The notes beneath the pieces were generated by a model that was not told the origin of the DNA, did no database searches, and saw only the letters and a program-made list of their open reading frames with translations. DNA of 64,000 nucleotides from Lineus longissimus (Eukaryota > Nemertea > Pilidiophora > Heteronemertea > Lineidae): the NCBI RefSeq assembly GCF_910592395.1, contig NC_088319.1:14570001-14634000 (forward strand). The letters are read 5' to 3'. Every line of letters starts with the position of its first letter. The stretch's first letter is position 1. Positions 25,906-39,484 of this stretch are shown piece after piece. The position numbers were made by a program, and so were the translations under genes.

Positions 25906-26766
25906 GTTTTCTAGACACTATGTCCGAGGACATTTGTTTGAAGATGTGATGTCGTGCCGAAGCAATGCAACTTTCTTGCTCAGTCCAGATGATATGACTT
26001 GACAGAAAGATTTCTTTTGGAGGACTGATTACTCGCCTTGCCAGCTGTTGACCCGCGGTGCCGCTTTACGGTGCCAGAATTGTGATATCTTTTGTATGAT
26101 CCGGACTAGTGGCGATGACAACCGACGTGATGTGAGCTGTTGTGAATTGCATCTTGGGATTGATAGTTGATCGTAGTGAGTTAGACTCTTCCTGCGTAGA
26201 CATTCGTTCGTCACACTTAGCTGTGCTCAACTGTGGTACCCTTGTGTTTAGCAATACTGAGTTGACCCATTTCAAACATTCACATTCCGAAATGAATAGA
26301 GAAAAGGATAATGCATTTTGTATGTGAACGGCTTCTTTGGTTGGCTGAATTAAATTTTTCCAGAAAAGAGTGTTTACCATTTATGGCTAAGGAGTCATAC
26401 AAATCATTCATGTGACTATGAGTTTTACAAGTTTTGTCTGGAAAGCCAACCTAAGAACAAACAGGCCTGAAAATACATAAATGAGCTTTTGAACAGATAA
26501 TTCATGAACTGGAATAGACAACGCTGTGGCTCCTTGTTCTGTGTCATTGACCTGACATTCTGTCTCAAGTTAAACTTGCATGGAATGAGGCACGAAGTGA
26601 ATGTTTGGGTATGGCCCGTTTATTTTCAGAGTGAAAGGGATTTTTTGAGCGCATACAGCATAGGATGCTGCAATCTTTGTCACACTTTGATAATTCATTT
26701 TTTGCCATACTTGGCAGAACTAACTATTGGTGATGAGTGTTCGGAAATATTTCTCTGTCCATATAT

Positions 26767-26772
26767 AATAAA
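26767..26772 (+). terminator. Candidate poly(A) signal of the SLC2A-like gene
   Basis: AATAAA about 860 bp after the stop codon at 25905. Other A-rich variants exist, so this is only a candidate. Confidence 0.3.
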
Positions 26773-29700
26773 AGTAAAGTCATAGCGTCTGTTCCTAATC
26801 AATAATCTTGGTTCTTGGGATGTGGTAAATATTTAATATGATCAAAATCTGTTTCTTGATGGTTACGGCTAAAAAGAGCAGATTCATTTGGTGATTAGAA
26901 AAATATAACAAAGATGTAACTCGACCGTCTAAAGTGTTTAAAAATAATACCAATGTAGTTTGTGGACATTCATCACCCCTTGAAAAGGAGGATGACAGGA
27001 GACTCTAGATTCAGTGGCCGAATCACGAGTTTAATTCTGGTTGACGCTGAATTTTTTGTGTGACAAGTATAATCCTTTATGGCTTGTTGGGTCTCCCATA
27101 CATGTGTGTGTGTTCTAGTTTTGTACCTGACCATTCAGGCTAATTCAATGGATTTTTCACTCCAACTAAACCGAGATCTTGTACGAGTGACTTTGGTTTT
27201 CTTGAGTGAAAAATATTATTCTGTTTCATCTTCGAGTTTATCTCCAATAGTTGTCCATTTTGTTGCAATGTGTGTGAAATGGTTTTATAACTTATCATGA
27301 AACAGATTTAGATTCTACATGATCTCATCTAGCTCACTTGTAACAAGAATGAATCTCCATGGCTTACGTATACAGGGTAAAATTAACTCCAATGAGTTCA
27401 TTTGCTAACATTATGTCTGCATCATTTTGGGCTCTTGAGCACAAACTGCCGGTTGGATTTGTCTGAAGTTAGGTTTTTTTTTTTATTGCGACCAAATAGG
27501 ATTTCTAATTTAATAATAATTGCAAAGAAATATAAATTTTGTAACTTTTTATGTGTATTGACATTATGCATTTGATTTACTTTTTCCGCTCAGTACGGTT
27601 CATTCCCCGACCAATCAGACTCTGAGTGAAATCTTCAGAGTTTCTTTTGCGTCAATCTACTCACGTGCCAAGTATAAATGTACCCAGAAACAAAATGTGG
27701 GCTATTCAGGTGACCCCCAAAATGACCATTCGGCTTTGCTGAAGAAAACTTATTTTTCATATCTACATCGCGGCTCAGATCAATAAAAACCTAATATCGA
27801 AGAAATCCAACCAGTAGTTCGGGCCTTACAGCCCCAAACGATGCGGACAAGACGTTGATGAACGGATTATGAATGCACTGCGTATATCCGGTTTCAGATA
27901 TTGCCCATATGAAATTCTCAATTTCTAGTCTGGGTATATTTGAAGGTTCACCTTTTAGAATGTTCCATTCTCTTGTTGGACTTGTTTTTTTGTGACAACT
28001 TGCTGAATTTTCTGTTGTTCCTTCTCGATTTTGTCTGAAAACCTGCTACAATTCTGCACAGATCGCTGCACGATTGACACGCTGGCATTTTGCCAAACTA
28101 CGGAACATTAAAACTGAAGTCGTTTGGCAGCTTTTATTTCATTGTTTGAGAGGCAGCTGCATTGTCAAAAATCTTGTAAGATATTGTAAACTACCTCACT
28201 AACTTCTGTAACAATTACTTCCCCATCCAGTTAATGAAAATTAACTGTTGCTCAGAGTGCAGCTATCTTAGAATTGTCACCAAATATGGTTTACTTTTAG
28301 GAGTGTACGTTTTCCTATTAATAACTGACCTTTGCGGAAATTTAACTTGTGGAACAATTTCTGTCGACAAAATGCATTTCAAACTAGATCTGAATTCTTC
28401 TTTATCTTATGTCCGAATATTAAATAAGGTATACATCGTAGCATTGGAGAAGCCTTTCTCAAGGTGCTTCTTCGATGCCTCTTCATTGATATAAGGAGGT
28501 TGCTACAACAAATGATGGCTTAATATTAAGATGCTCAAGCTAGCAATGCATTAGCAGCTATATATCATTTCCTTAGATAGTGTGGCCATTTTATCAAAAT
28601 GGGTCAAAAACCGACAGCTGATATTTTTTCTCATGCTCTACTTAAGTAGCAAATATTTATAGTAATAGTAATAAACACTATCTCTAATAACACATTTTGT
28701 TATAACAATGAATCTGATTGAAATCAACTCACTGAAATTGAGTTTGTTAAAGGGACCACAGTAAGTCGAGTTTTTCAAAGGCGGGGGTTGGGAAATTAAG
28801 CTACCTGTACCACTTCACTTTTTCACCATCCTTATTTGAACTGAATTGCACACTCATGCACCTTAATTAAACATGACAATCATTATGTGAACAAACACAT
28901 GATCACTCCTCTAGAGTTTGGAATGTACTAACCCTTGTTCAGATATAGCAACAAGCTGGATTGATTTGTTATAAAAACAGGATGGTAAGAGTCCTTTCAG
29001 ATTGATTGGGTCGATAGACTAGTCCCCGAGAATCTCAGTTCTACCATTGCAACTTTTGATCAACATTGATTAGGAAAATTCATGGAACTTAATGACCAAT
29101 TTAGTCTGCCAAGACACTGGATACTGCTATGTCTAGATTATGTGTCGTGTCGTTTGTTCAAACTTTTTGTTGTAACTGTTGCTTTTCGTGCTTTTGGCGC
29201 TATGGCTTCCTGTTCGGAGCACTCCGAAGTGAGTTAGCTCTCTGGAGGTTGTCGGTGTCTCTTTCGCTCGCTAACTTCTCAAATTCAAACGTTGTTTGCA
29301 TGTTCGTGTAATATGATACTTCCAGCATGGAAATTGGTTTAGTCAAACCCGATTCTAAATCCTAAAACCCTTGCTATACTGTTTATACTGAGATAAGGGT
29401 ACATATTTAGCATGAAAAAGCCTTAATTGTGCAATCTTATCCACCATATTTCTTATACATGTAGATCTTTTGAGTAGCTTTCCTTGTTGTCGAAGGCAAC
29501 GACAAATAAAGAATACAACAGTCCATAGAGTTCAGTCAGCAGGATTGAACCCATATCTTGGACTATTATTATATGCCTAGTATAACAGTATGTAAATTCG
29601 TGGATACTTAACATGCCTTGTTATGCCTATCATACCTCATTTCATTAGGACTTGTCTCAAAATGGGCGACTCGTTTCACCCACATTCAATATTGAATGTT

Positions 29701-31358
29701 GGTGTGCTGCAGTCGCCATTAATATCTAGGACTCAAAATCTCATTTTGAAAATCATGCAAATAATAATCGCCATATGGTTTTCATATATCTGTTCAGTGT
29801 GTATTGAAGGCAGTTAAAATAACAGATCTGGACTTGCTTAATATTAGGCCCTACAGCGTCTTATACTTGTAGTGTACATATTTGTCATTGAACAATGCAT
29901 GAAAGGGTATGTATTTGTCTCAATCTGAGAAAAAAGCCCGTTCATATTTGAAAAAATTAAATGGAAGGTTTTTTTTCAACTGGATAGGATGACATTAGGC
30001 GAACATGTCAAACAACTTATTCTTCATATCCATCATGGCGGATTGGTTCGATTAAGAACTAATCATGCAAAATGGAGGATGAGGTCTTCTAACAATTTCT
30101 AAAATAATGTTTTAAGTGTTAAGTTTCAATTAATTGTATGTTGTACATTGCATTTTTGATTAATGCAATTGTGAAGTCTGCCTACCTTCATCTCATGTTT
30201 ACTTGTGATAAAGTTTTAGTGCATTGTATGTACACTTCTGTGATCAGTGTACAGTTAATGCATAGCACAATACAGGGCACAAAAACTAAAGTCAAGTTGA
30301 AAAGGATAACTAAGTTCAGTTGATAACTTGAGTTATGTTGATTACCAACAAAGTTAAGGTAAAATTTGATGAAAAGGCTCTCCATGTCTATAGCTGGCTC
30401 TGTACAAATGCTCCAGGGAGGCTAGGCATCCAAGATTCCATTGGTAGGAATATCTTACTGTGGTGACATCAAAGTCTGTAAACCAACCATGGAGGTACTA
30501 TAAAACTTCCTGGAGACAATTGCAACCAGTTCATGTATAGAAATGCATTTGTACATCTTCACATTGTGTGCTGAGTGCATAAAATGTAGTCATCACCCAA
30601 CACTCCAGTGGTCCAAAAATCTCACATCTCCACCTTTCACCAGCATCGGCACTCTGGTCTATAATGTACGTCAAAAGAATAAAATCTTAAGATTCTCAGA
30701 TTCTTTTGATTTTATATTTTTTCGTTGACCTTTTCAGATTGATGTTAAGATACGTCAGTTCATTACCATTTTTCATATACATGTACCCTGTCAGGGCCAC
30801 AGGGGTGTTATAGATTTGTGCCAGATTTTCAAACCGTTGGTGTAGATATTACGCTTGGATGTACATTTGTATTATACATTGTACATGGACATATGCATTG
30901 TACATGGTCATGATATAAATAAAAATAAGCGGGAAGAAATCCATTGTTCAGTTCCTTTTTATTTTGCTTAAACAATACATACAATACGGGACGAGAAAAG
31001 TGATAGCAATATAGAACAAGAGAAGCTGGAATAGATATATCACAATACAGGACAAGATAGAGTGGAATATATCACAGTATTGGACGAGAGAAGTTGGAAT
31101 ATATATACATGTATCATAATATAAGCTCGTTGGCTTCTAGGGTCGCAGCTAGTGAGGCTGGTGATGGCTGAGGAGAGATAAAAGGAGTAAAACACTGACT
31201 AAAACTCACCAAGGCAAAAAATCTCCAACACGAGTTGAAACTGGGGAATCCCCAACAATGCAATGCACAGTGTGTTAGTGCTGACCGTTACTACTTATCA
31301 CCGTATACGAAAAACATTCATGCTCTAGATTTCGCTAGCCTCCTCAGTCAATAATCTG

Positions 31359-31937
31359 GGTAACCGGAAAAACGCCGACCGACCGACCGACCGACCGACC
31401 GACTGACCTGCCAACCTACCGTCATATGCAGTATCCCTTTCGCGTCATATGCAGTATCCCTTTCGCTTCTCTATAGCACATGTATCTGTGTAGTGCCCAG
31501 CGCAATGGACGTGATGGAGTCCGACGTGTCTGACAGCAGCATCTCCAGTCAATTATACCGGGAAAACGAGCCCACGCCGTAAGGAACTGATAACGATACT
31601 CTAAAGATATGCTTTGTCTGCATGGTCGGTGGATATAAAAACATGATTTGGGCCTAATCTATGCAATGTAGTTTTTCTACTCGAGTGTCTCGACCGATGC
31701 AATGCATCTGCAACGCGCAACATGCATTTGTTTTCATTTGACCAGCGCACGTGCGCTTGTTTACAATTTCATTTCACACGACCTGCTATCGTGGATTGGA
31801 TATATCACATTGACTTATGAGACCTGTGACTCAACTACGAAACTCCTTGGGTTGGTAGGTCGGAAGGTCGGTCGGTCAGCGTTTTTCGGCATGTCAGTCG
31901 GTCGGTCGGTCGGTCGGTCGGCGTTTTTCCGGTTACC
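31359..31937. mobile_element. 579-bp non-autonomous DNA transposon with GACC-rich terminal inverted repeats
   Basis: The left end starts GGTAACCGGAAAAACGCC followed by a (GACC)n run; the right end is its reverse complement, ending GGCGTTTTTCCGGTTACC. Inverted similarity extends about 60-90 bp. The nine bases AATAATCTG occur immediately outside both ends (31350-31358 and 31938-31946), a perfect target-site duplication. The interior has no coding potential but carries a 23-bp direct duplication (31421-31466). A 9-bp duplication is typical of Mutator-like elements; this class is an inference, since the terminal motif is not one I recognise. Confidence 0.8.
31421..31466. repeat. 23-bp direct duplication inside the transposon
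   Basis: GTCATATGCAGTATCCC plus TTTCGC is repeated twice back to back, just inside the left inverted repeat. Confidence 0.9.
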
Positions 31938-34900
31938 AATAATCTGAGGTGTACGGTCCTGTTCTTGCGATGGATTATGACAAGGATAAGACGAGGAAGA
32001 ATGTCTAAATACATTGCATTACTCAATATTTTGGAATAAAAAATACGCAGACGGCTTAATTTTCGGACCTGACAGTTTTGACAAATCGAGTGCTGTGGCA
32101 CTCTATCAAAGCTCAAGCTTGCTAGCAAATATAGCCTGCTACAAAACGGCATTATATACATAAACGGCATTATATACATAAATGTATCATGTGCCATAGG
32201 TCGTATTCCGTGCCAATTATCATTATTATAATGTAGGCTATTCAATCTACATTTTTCAATCGGATATATACCTTTCATACCGTTACAAATTATAGTGTAT
32301 ATAATTGGTCTTGAGCAAGAAAAGGTTTTATAATCCTACGTTCGTCTCAGAGTTAGTGTTTCCTGTTTTGATCGAAAACAGCCCTTGACGGGCCCAAGAC
32401 AAGTTCTCCCAAAATGGTGGGAAGCTTAAATTTTTTCACCTGTTTTGCGTTGATGAGTGAGAAATCTTGACCATACAAATTGGAGCAAGGTATGAAGAAA
32501 TGAAATATGAAATGTCACACGCCTTCAGAGTCTTAAGAAGTCTTCTGTATATATCTTTCACCGTTTTCAGCAACGTGACATTATGGACATTATGATATTT
32601 ATCATAATATTTCTTGGCAATCTGCCACATATCTTGGCAATCCTCCAAAATGGATTCTCAAGCAGCCTTCGATCCACCGTGTGTCGTCGTCTGCAAATTA
32701 CTTTTATTTCTATTTTGGGAAACTGTTTCCATGGAGACGCGCACTCTTATTCCCCAGCCACGGTGACGACGTCAGAAGAGACGGAGCTATGCCCTCTGCT
32801 GAAGGTGAAGTAGCCCGGATGTTGTCGATATCGGGGACGCATACAAATCAGTTCTCGTTGCGGAATTTGCCAATTTCCTCAAAAAATCATGTAGGACATC
32901 TTGTCAGGTTAAATGATTTGACCAATCAAAACACCTGCACGTGATCATGGTCGTGCCACTGACGGTCTGTGCCGAACAAGCATGATAGCTCTATTATGAT
33001 TGGTCAAAACCTGTCAGGAAATCCCTTTGAATAGGCCTATCGGAACATTATCAAAGTTGCATCCTATAGACAGTAGGGGGCCTTTAAACTAGAGCTGAAA
33101 TTAGCATTCTATTCTCCCGGAACCAGAAAAGGCGACGTCCGGTTTCCAAGTTAGGACGCCTCGTCAAGTCCTGGGAGACTGACTCACGTACAAGGCCACC
33201 ATCCGTACATCAAACATGTCCGATGGCGTTCGTACGTCTTCGACCATCCTGCTTTCTAATTTTAACCCCAACAGGTAAAATCCCCGCAGACAGTAACGTA
33301 AGAAATGCATTTCTTTCTGTTGCTTTTCCATTCATACTTGATGACGTTGGTATACATGTATATCAAAAGGGGATGCCAATGTTTGTGAGGCCTATGACGG
33401 CGTTATCTGTAGAATATTTAAGAACTTTCGAAATCGGCGGATGATATCGCTCACCACTTGAGGAAAATTAAAAGGAATGATAATATTGCACAATGGTGTT
33501 TGAAAGAGTTTGCCCACTCACCCTGTACACTCATAGAAATAACGTTTTTTTCGCTTGAACGATAGATGAATCTATTCAGTTCTTCGTGGGTTTGTAACCT
33601 TTGGCTAAAAACATTATGAAGAGCTTTTGCGTGGTTTCAAACTGCTGGTTGTATTAGTAGGCTTCAACAGACCTGTGGGGCATAATGCGCAGATACTCTT
33701 TATGAACTGTCTTGAACGTTCCCCTGTTGAGACTGCACTGGTAACTGGAAGCACTTCCAAGTCAAGGCCATATTCCATTTCAGCTCAATGTGCATTTCTA
33801 CTCTGACTGATTCACACACTAGAGGTGTTTAGCATGGGTGCAATCAATCAAGCGAGAGTGTTGTTGTGTCATTCAAGTCTACAGATTACCAGGAATAGGT
33901 AAAAGCGCAGAAAAAAACAGGCTAGACGATAAAATGCATGTTTTCCTTCAACTCTTTGGACCCGTGTATTGCGTGGTGATATATGACTACTTTTTATGAC
34001 TGGCATGCTGTGTGGTGCGAAACACTTTCCTTACACAGCTGCCGGTCCCGCCAAAATCAGTGCGACTTTGGGCAAACTTTAAGACGTTGTTCTTGATTAG
34101 AACTTCCGAAATTTTGAAAGTCATCATCTCATTTATGATTCGAAGCCAATTGCCCGGCATTCACGCATAGCCTCGGCCAAATCACTGCTGGTGAGAAGCA
34201 TTACCATCTGTTATTTTATCAGTTCAGTTCGACCTGAATGGGATGTGGGGTTGCTTTTGAAGTTCAGATCAACATTGCCCACGCAATATCTGGTAGATGT
34301 GTATGTTGAAAATCGGATATATCCGTATACGTTGCATTCGTATACCTTGCTTTCAAGTCTCTGACGTCAACACTTCTTGGAGAATGCTAAGTAGGCGATT
34401 TACATTCGCAGCAATCTTGGCCAGCAATTACACCTTCTTCCTTTCCTTGCCTATATACCTGGGCTTACAGCAACAGTTCATATAGTTCACTCGCCCATGC
34501 TCTGTGCGAGCTCATTGTCTAGGCATGATAGATTTGTAAAAAAAAGAGCATTTAGGATGAGCTACAAAAAGAATTCTATTAGTGTCAGCAGTATATAATA
34601 TCCCGTTATTGTGAGTTCAAATCGTTCTCTTGGCGCTGCAAAACTAACACAAAACAGGATAGGATCGTGGACAGTATTGGATTTTGGACCAGGATACAGC
34701 TATTGACCTCATAAATTTGACTTATAATTATGCCCAATTTTTATGTACAAGAATTCAAGAGAGAAACGCCGAAATTCACAAACTGTTTCATGGCCAATGT
34801 CAATAATCATTACATGAACATGATTGAGGTCAGCAGAATTAAGGGTATAATGATTATCGACTGATTGTTATATAATTATGTACTACTGTACAATGTAACG

Positions 34901-36131
34901 ATTAACCTTGTAGCCCAGTTTATCAAAATTGTTGGTAATATATCGGCTACTGCGTTTGTCGATAACAAGCTCTTAGTCCTGCTTCAGTCGGTTATCAATC
35001 CTTAAAAGTGCAAGGCGACTTGTTCCATTCTACGTTTAAAGCGTTGTCTTCTGTCTTGCAAATATTTCTCAAAAACTTTCAAATATCCGCTCTTCTCAAA
35101 TCCTTATCGATCGGTTAAACATATCAAAACAGACTGGGCCCGGTTGATAGAAAGCATGTTAGCTTGGTACCGTTAGCTTATAATATCATGTTGACATGTT
35201 GTTTCATGTACATCAATGCACATGTAACAACATCAGCAAGATGAGTGAGCTTACATGCTTTCCACAGCCGGACCCTGACTATTTTGTGTTATTTTCTCCA
35301 GGCATACCAGACAGTAAAGGCACCCTCATTGTATTTTTGTCAGGCAGCGCGATATCCTTCGTCAAAATCTGAACCTTTAACAACCAAAAGCCGGGAAAAA
35401 AATCACTGTATGCCAAATATTTCAGTGCCATCCTTGGTTCCCGTACTGAATCTCAGTAAACACCGATTGTCGCGTTCCTCCTCTACAAATCTTATTTACC
35501 TAAAAAGATTTCTCGGCGATACTGCATTATCTCTATTAGCGCCCATTGACGTCATTCCCGCGTCCTCATCCGGCTGTGTCTGCCTACATCAAGCACTGAA
35601 TCGATCACATTCATTGATTTTGATCCATCAGAATCTGTCGGACGGAATCAGTCGCCAATAACATTGTGGATTAGCGAGACACAGCATCATGCCAAAACTG
35701 GGAGTGGAGCAGATCCGCTATGGAGGTATGCCGAGAAGTGGCACCTTGACAACCAAGGTTTTTACATATAGATTTTTGCATATCAAGACTCATATCTCTA
35801 ATTCAATGAAGCTGGCCGTTCTGTTGTCGCCCCAAACCGGCGCCAATTACACCCCATCTAGTTTCTTACCAATCTAAGACCGTGTCTTATATTCAAGTCA
35901 GGCCCTGACATCGCCTTTTCCCTATTTTTTTCTGTCTTTGATGATATCACATTGACCTTGTAAGGTTTCAAGTTATACTGAAACAGCGATATTACGTAAC
36001 TATTTTTTACTGATTGGAAGAAGACGAAAATGGAAACGATATTTTTAGAAAGAATCCATTGATACATTGCCCACGCCCACGTTAGCGGCGATGACGATAC
36101 AGACACGCTGAATTTGTCCTTTTCCGATTGA

Positions 36132-36186
36132 ATGTACACTCCGGATGTAGTTGGCCGGCCTCGTCCCTCCCTCGAACATGAATGAG
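36132..36186. repeat. Interspersed repeat with GGCCTCGTCCCTC core, copy 2 (diverged)
   Basis: Shares TGTACACTC.GGATG and GGCCGGCCTCGTCCCTC with the copies at 14717 and 60633, then diverges. Confidence 0.5.
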
Positions 36187-36949
36187 GTTGAATCATATGG
36201 TGACGAATTGACTATCTTGGGAGTTTGAATGCTTCTTTCATTGATGTGTGATGTAATTAGGTAGCACCTTACTCACACATTATCTGACGACGTCAACAAA
36301 TAATGTGTGGGTGGTTGCTGAGAAGAGTAAACACAATGTTTATTTTGATGGGTCAGAGAAGATATGGATGATAGAAAAAGAAAAATTCAATGAAAATATG
36401 ACGATTTTCGCAACAAATAAATATAAATACGTTACGTCTTTGTATGAAATAAGCAGCTGAGAACCATATAATAAGCGCAATAATTGAAGTCACTGAAGGC
36501 ATTTAGCAGGGTCTTCTTCACAGATATTTTAGTACCTTTCAGTATGTTTCTTCAAACGAAGAAGCAGGAGGATTTAATATTATGGACGGAGCTCAGAAAA
36601 TGTTGATGTAGGTAACCGTATAATGCATTGACTTCGATCCTACGTTCTATTTATCGAACTCTCGATCAATTGTTATTGAACAATTTGAAGGCTGGCCAGC
36701 AAGGGTTTACTTTTATATTGACCTTGTGAACCCCATCGATTTATTTTACCCATCCAGACTATGCAAGAAGTCTTACTGATACTCATCGCCTTTTCTCAGA
36801 CCTTCAGTTCTGTTGTCACAAAACATGTCAAGTATAAAATCCTCTTTATACTGAATTTCCCTCTGGTATTGTACAGTTAGCAGATCTTTTGAGACGAGTG
36901 TCACAATCTGAGGACAACGGGTATTCATTGTGAATATGGGTTCAGACCA

Positions 36950-37041
36950 TACACCTTTCCAGAAATGGGGCGCTGAGTGTCCGAAATAGTGATGTCATAA
37001 GGGGAAACTAGGTCTTATGGTGGAGGGACAAAGGAGATAGT
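36950..37041. repeat. 92-bp interspersed repeat, copy B
   Basis: Nearly identical to 19942-20033, with shared blocks such as CAGAAATGGGGCGCTGAGTG and TGGTGGAGGGACAAAGGAGA. It lacks the upstream hairpin of copy A. Further similarity (CGCATGTACAGGTCAACC) resumes about 80 bp later, so this copy seems to carry an insertion. Confidence 0.8.
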
Positions 37042-37943
37042 CATGCTTGACCAACACACTTGAATGCCTTTAATGACGGACAAGGGGGGAAAAGTTAGTT
37101 TCAATGCAAGCCACCAATTTCGGGACGCATGTACAGGTCAACCACAAGACCTCATGGTTGGTTATTACAAAATATCTGGCGACTGGCACGAAATCATTCT
37201 AGGTTAAACGGATACGAGTAATTTTAGTATGATAAGGCTGGTTAGAAACCGCCGTGATATTCGAAATAAAAAACAAAATAGGCGCGTGATTTAGTCCAAA
37301 CTTCTTACAGCTGGGGACACTACATAACTCCACTTTCCGAGAGTTGGTAAACTAAAGTACTATCCCCGTGATCACACTCAAGCGCCTGTGGACAGTCTAT
37401 ACCATGAACCGCTTTTGAGGACAGGCGTCCGATATGAATCGATTCAAATATTATTTAATTCTTCAGCCAAAAAAAATCGAAATCCTGCATCATACATTGT
37501 ATGCACAAAATGTATGACAGTCTGTGATATGTTTTATTTATCGTGCACCAGGACGCGTCGGGAACCCAGTGCGCAACAAATTTGGTCGGGATGGGTGCTT
37601 AACCGGACTAACCTATGATCCTCTTCGTGTCTACTTATAATAAATGGCATTTGATTCTATAAGCATATATCTGATCATTGATAAATTCGGTATATCATTT
37701 ATATATTTTCGATACGAAATTCCCGTTCTGATATTCAGTCTACGATGTGTCATGAGGAAGATGTGCTCATTCATTGGAAGAATAACCGCAGTTGAATCTC
37801 CTCTTTAGGCTCCTTGTGAAATAATTGCGAGTCTGGGTTCGACTAACTCACACGCAGTGCTTGAGATTGATAAAGTTTCCATCTTTTGACAGATAGGTGA
37901 ACAAATGCAGAGACGATTCAATCGACAAAAGTATACCGTGAAA

Positions 37944-38290
37944 TAATGCGGACAAAGTCACAACCGGATCAGACTTCAAAACCCGACACTGGGAAGACCA
38001 AGCCGTCATTATATGAGAACAAAAGTCACAACCTATCAAATAAGTGCGTGGAATCAGGGCAACTTATCAGTTATGTTGTGGACAAGCTGATGATATCGCA
38101 ATCGGACACTGGGAAGACCAAGCGGCAAAAGAATGAAATAGAAGTCACAACCTTTCAAATATGTGTGTAATCACAACCGGGTCAATCTAAATCCTGATGA
38201 TGTCACAATCAGACACTGGGAAGACCAAGCCGTAGATGAATGAATTGAAGTCTCTGCCCATAAAATATGTAGCCTACATGTGTGAAGTCA
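37944..38290. repeat. Three irregular direct repeats (about 110-120 bp period)
   Basis: The motif GACACTGGGAAGACCAAGC occurs three times (about 37984, 38104 and 38213). Each is followed at similar spacing by GAAGTC(A)C-type and (T)CAAATA(A/T)GTG-type words. No protein-coding sense is evident across the copies. Confidence 0.75.
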
Positions 38291-39146
38291 CGAACGGAAA
38301 CTTGATTTGGACAAATCAACGACTGAAATAACGTCCAGCTTGTGTATGTCAGAGAGAAGTTAGCTCAATCCAAGGAAAAGGTCAGGGCCTTTCACAAAAG
38401 TCATCCCTAGCAGATATACAACATAGGGCCACGGTATATATATATCAATCCGTTGGACATTTGAGTTTGGGAATGTTCCAATGATCATATGTCAAATAAC
38501 TATAAAATCAATCACCAGTCTGATTAAACAGACCTGGATGATGTCAACAATTGAATCCTCAACTAATTGAATGGTTTTGATTATGGGATCCTCAACAATA
38601 CATTCATGGTGTAGACAATTCCACGTTTAAACAGCCATTATCAGTCGTGGCTACGAAAATGTATTGACTCAGCCGTTGAGTCACCACTCACGACACGGAA
38701 TAATGTAAATTGAACAGCTGTTTCTTTCTGCTCTGGAGACAGGTGGAAATACACTGGTTGTGATGAATAATGTATGCTTTCAATTGACAGATTTACTTTC
38801 TGGCTGATTTGCGCATGATGAATGCAATGATGTGTGCTCTACATATAGGATGACAGGGCATCTCAACAACACCATGGCTGAAAAGTGGGAAGATAGAACT
38901 GATGCCACCGTGGTAGATAATGCCCTCAACATAGCAGTATCGGTAGTCACTGCCAGTACTCAGTTGGGGTTGCGACAAGTTTAGAGGCCACGGAGGGCCA
39001 ACAGCTTCCCCTTTCCAAGATGTTGATCAATTGCTAAGAGAGTCAAGGAGATGACTGGGTACCCACACTATGACCAGTCACATCTCAGAACCCGCACACG
39101 CCCGCCATTAACAGGCAATAAAGTAATTCTTACAAAAAGTAAATAA

Positions 39147-39152
39147 TTTATT
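39147..39152 (-). terminator. Candidate poly(A) signal of the SLC25 carrier gene
   Basis: AATAAA on the minus strand, about 335 bp past the stop codon of the carrier. Confidence 0.45.
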
Positions 39153-39484
39153 GTTTAATTGCAATTTGTCATGAAATACACGCAAGCACCATTTCAATCT
39201 CACATCGTGTGGTAGCGGTCTATTGCAAAATTCAGATCCAAACATGGGCTATCCATGACAGGCACAGCTAGTCTACATGTCTACGATACTTGTACCACAA
39301 GTTATAAATAAAATCATATCAATCATCTTTGTGCACAAATCATGATTTTAAGGCTCGGATAAATACAGCAGGTATCAAAAGTGAGCTCATGTCATAATGA
39401 ATACATTTCATCAAAACAAAAGTACAAAAATATGCACTTAAAACATGCAATCTGATTAAGTTAGGAAGCCACCTACATACTTTC

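Larger units (their letters stand above)
25906..39484. other. Gene-poor 13.6-kb intergenic region
   Basis: The first part should be the 3'UTR of the SLC2A-like gene. No frame here has a recognisable domain, conserved motif or coherent splice pattern; the longest (35245-35661) is compositionally ordinary. Identified content: the 579-bp inverted-repeat transposon (31359-31937), a diverged repeat near 36.15 kb, the 92-bp repeat copy B (36950-37041) and a three-copy direct repeat (37.95-38.29 kb). Confidence 0.6.

Noticed and set aside
33214-33273. ATG frame MSDGVRTSSTILLSNFNPNR followed by GTAAAA, as a possible first coding exon
   Set aside because: No downstream exon with matching phase or recognisable product was found before the minus-strand carrier gene.
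35245-35661. 138-codon open frame in the intergenic region
   Set aside because: No motif, no hydrophobic pattern of interest, no splice context; a frame of this length is expected by chance in 13 kb.
36274-36309. 10-bp perfect hairpin (CACACATTAT / ATAATGTGTG) around GACGTCA
   Set aside because: Short stem, single occurrence, no flanking duplication; noted but not distinguishable from chance.
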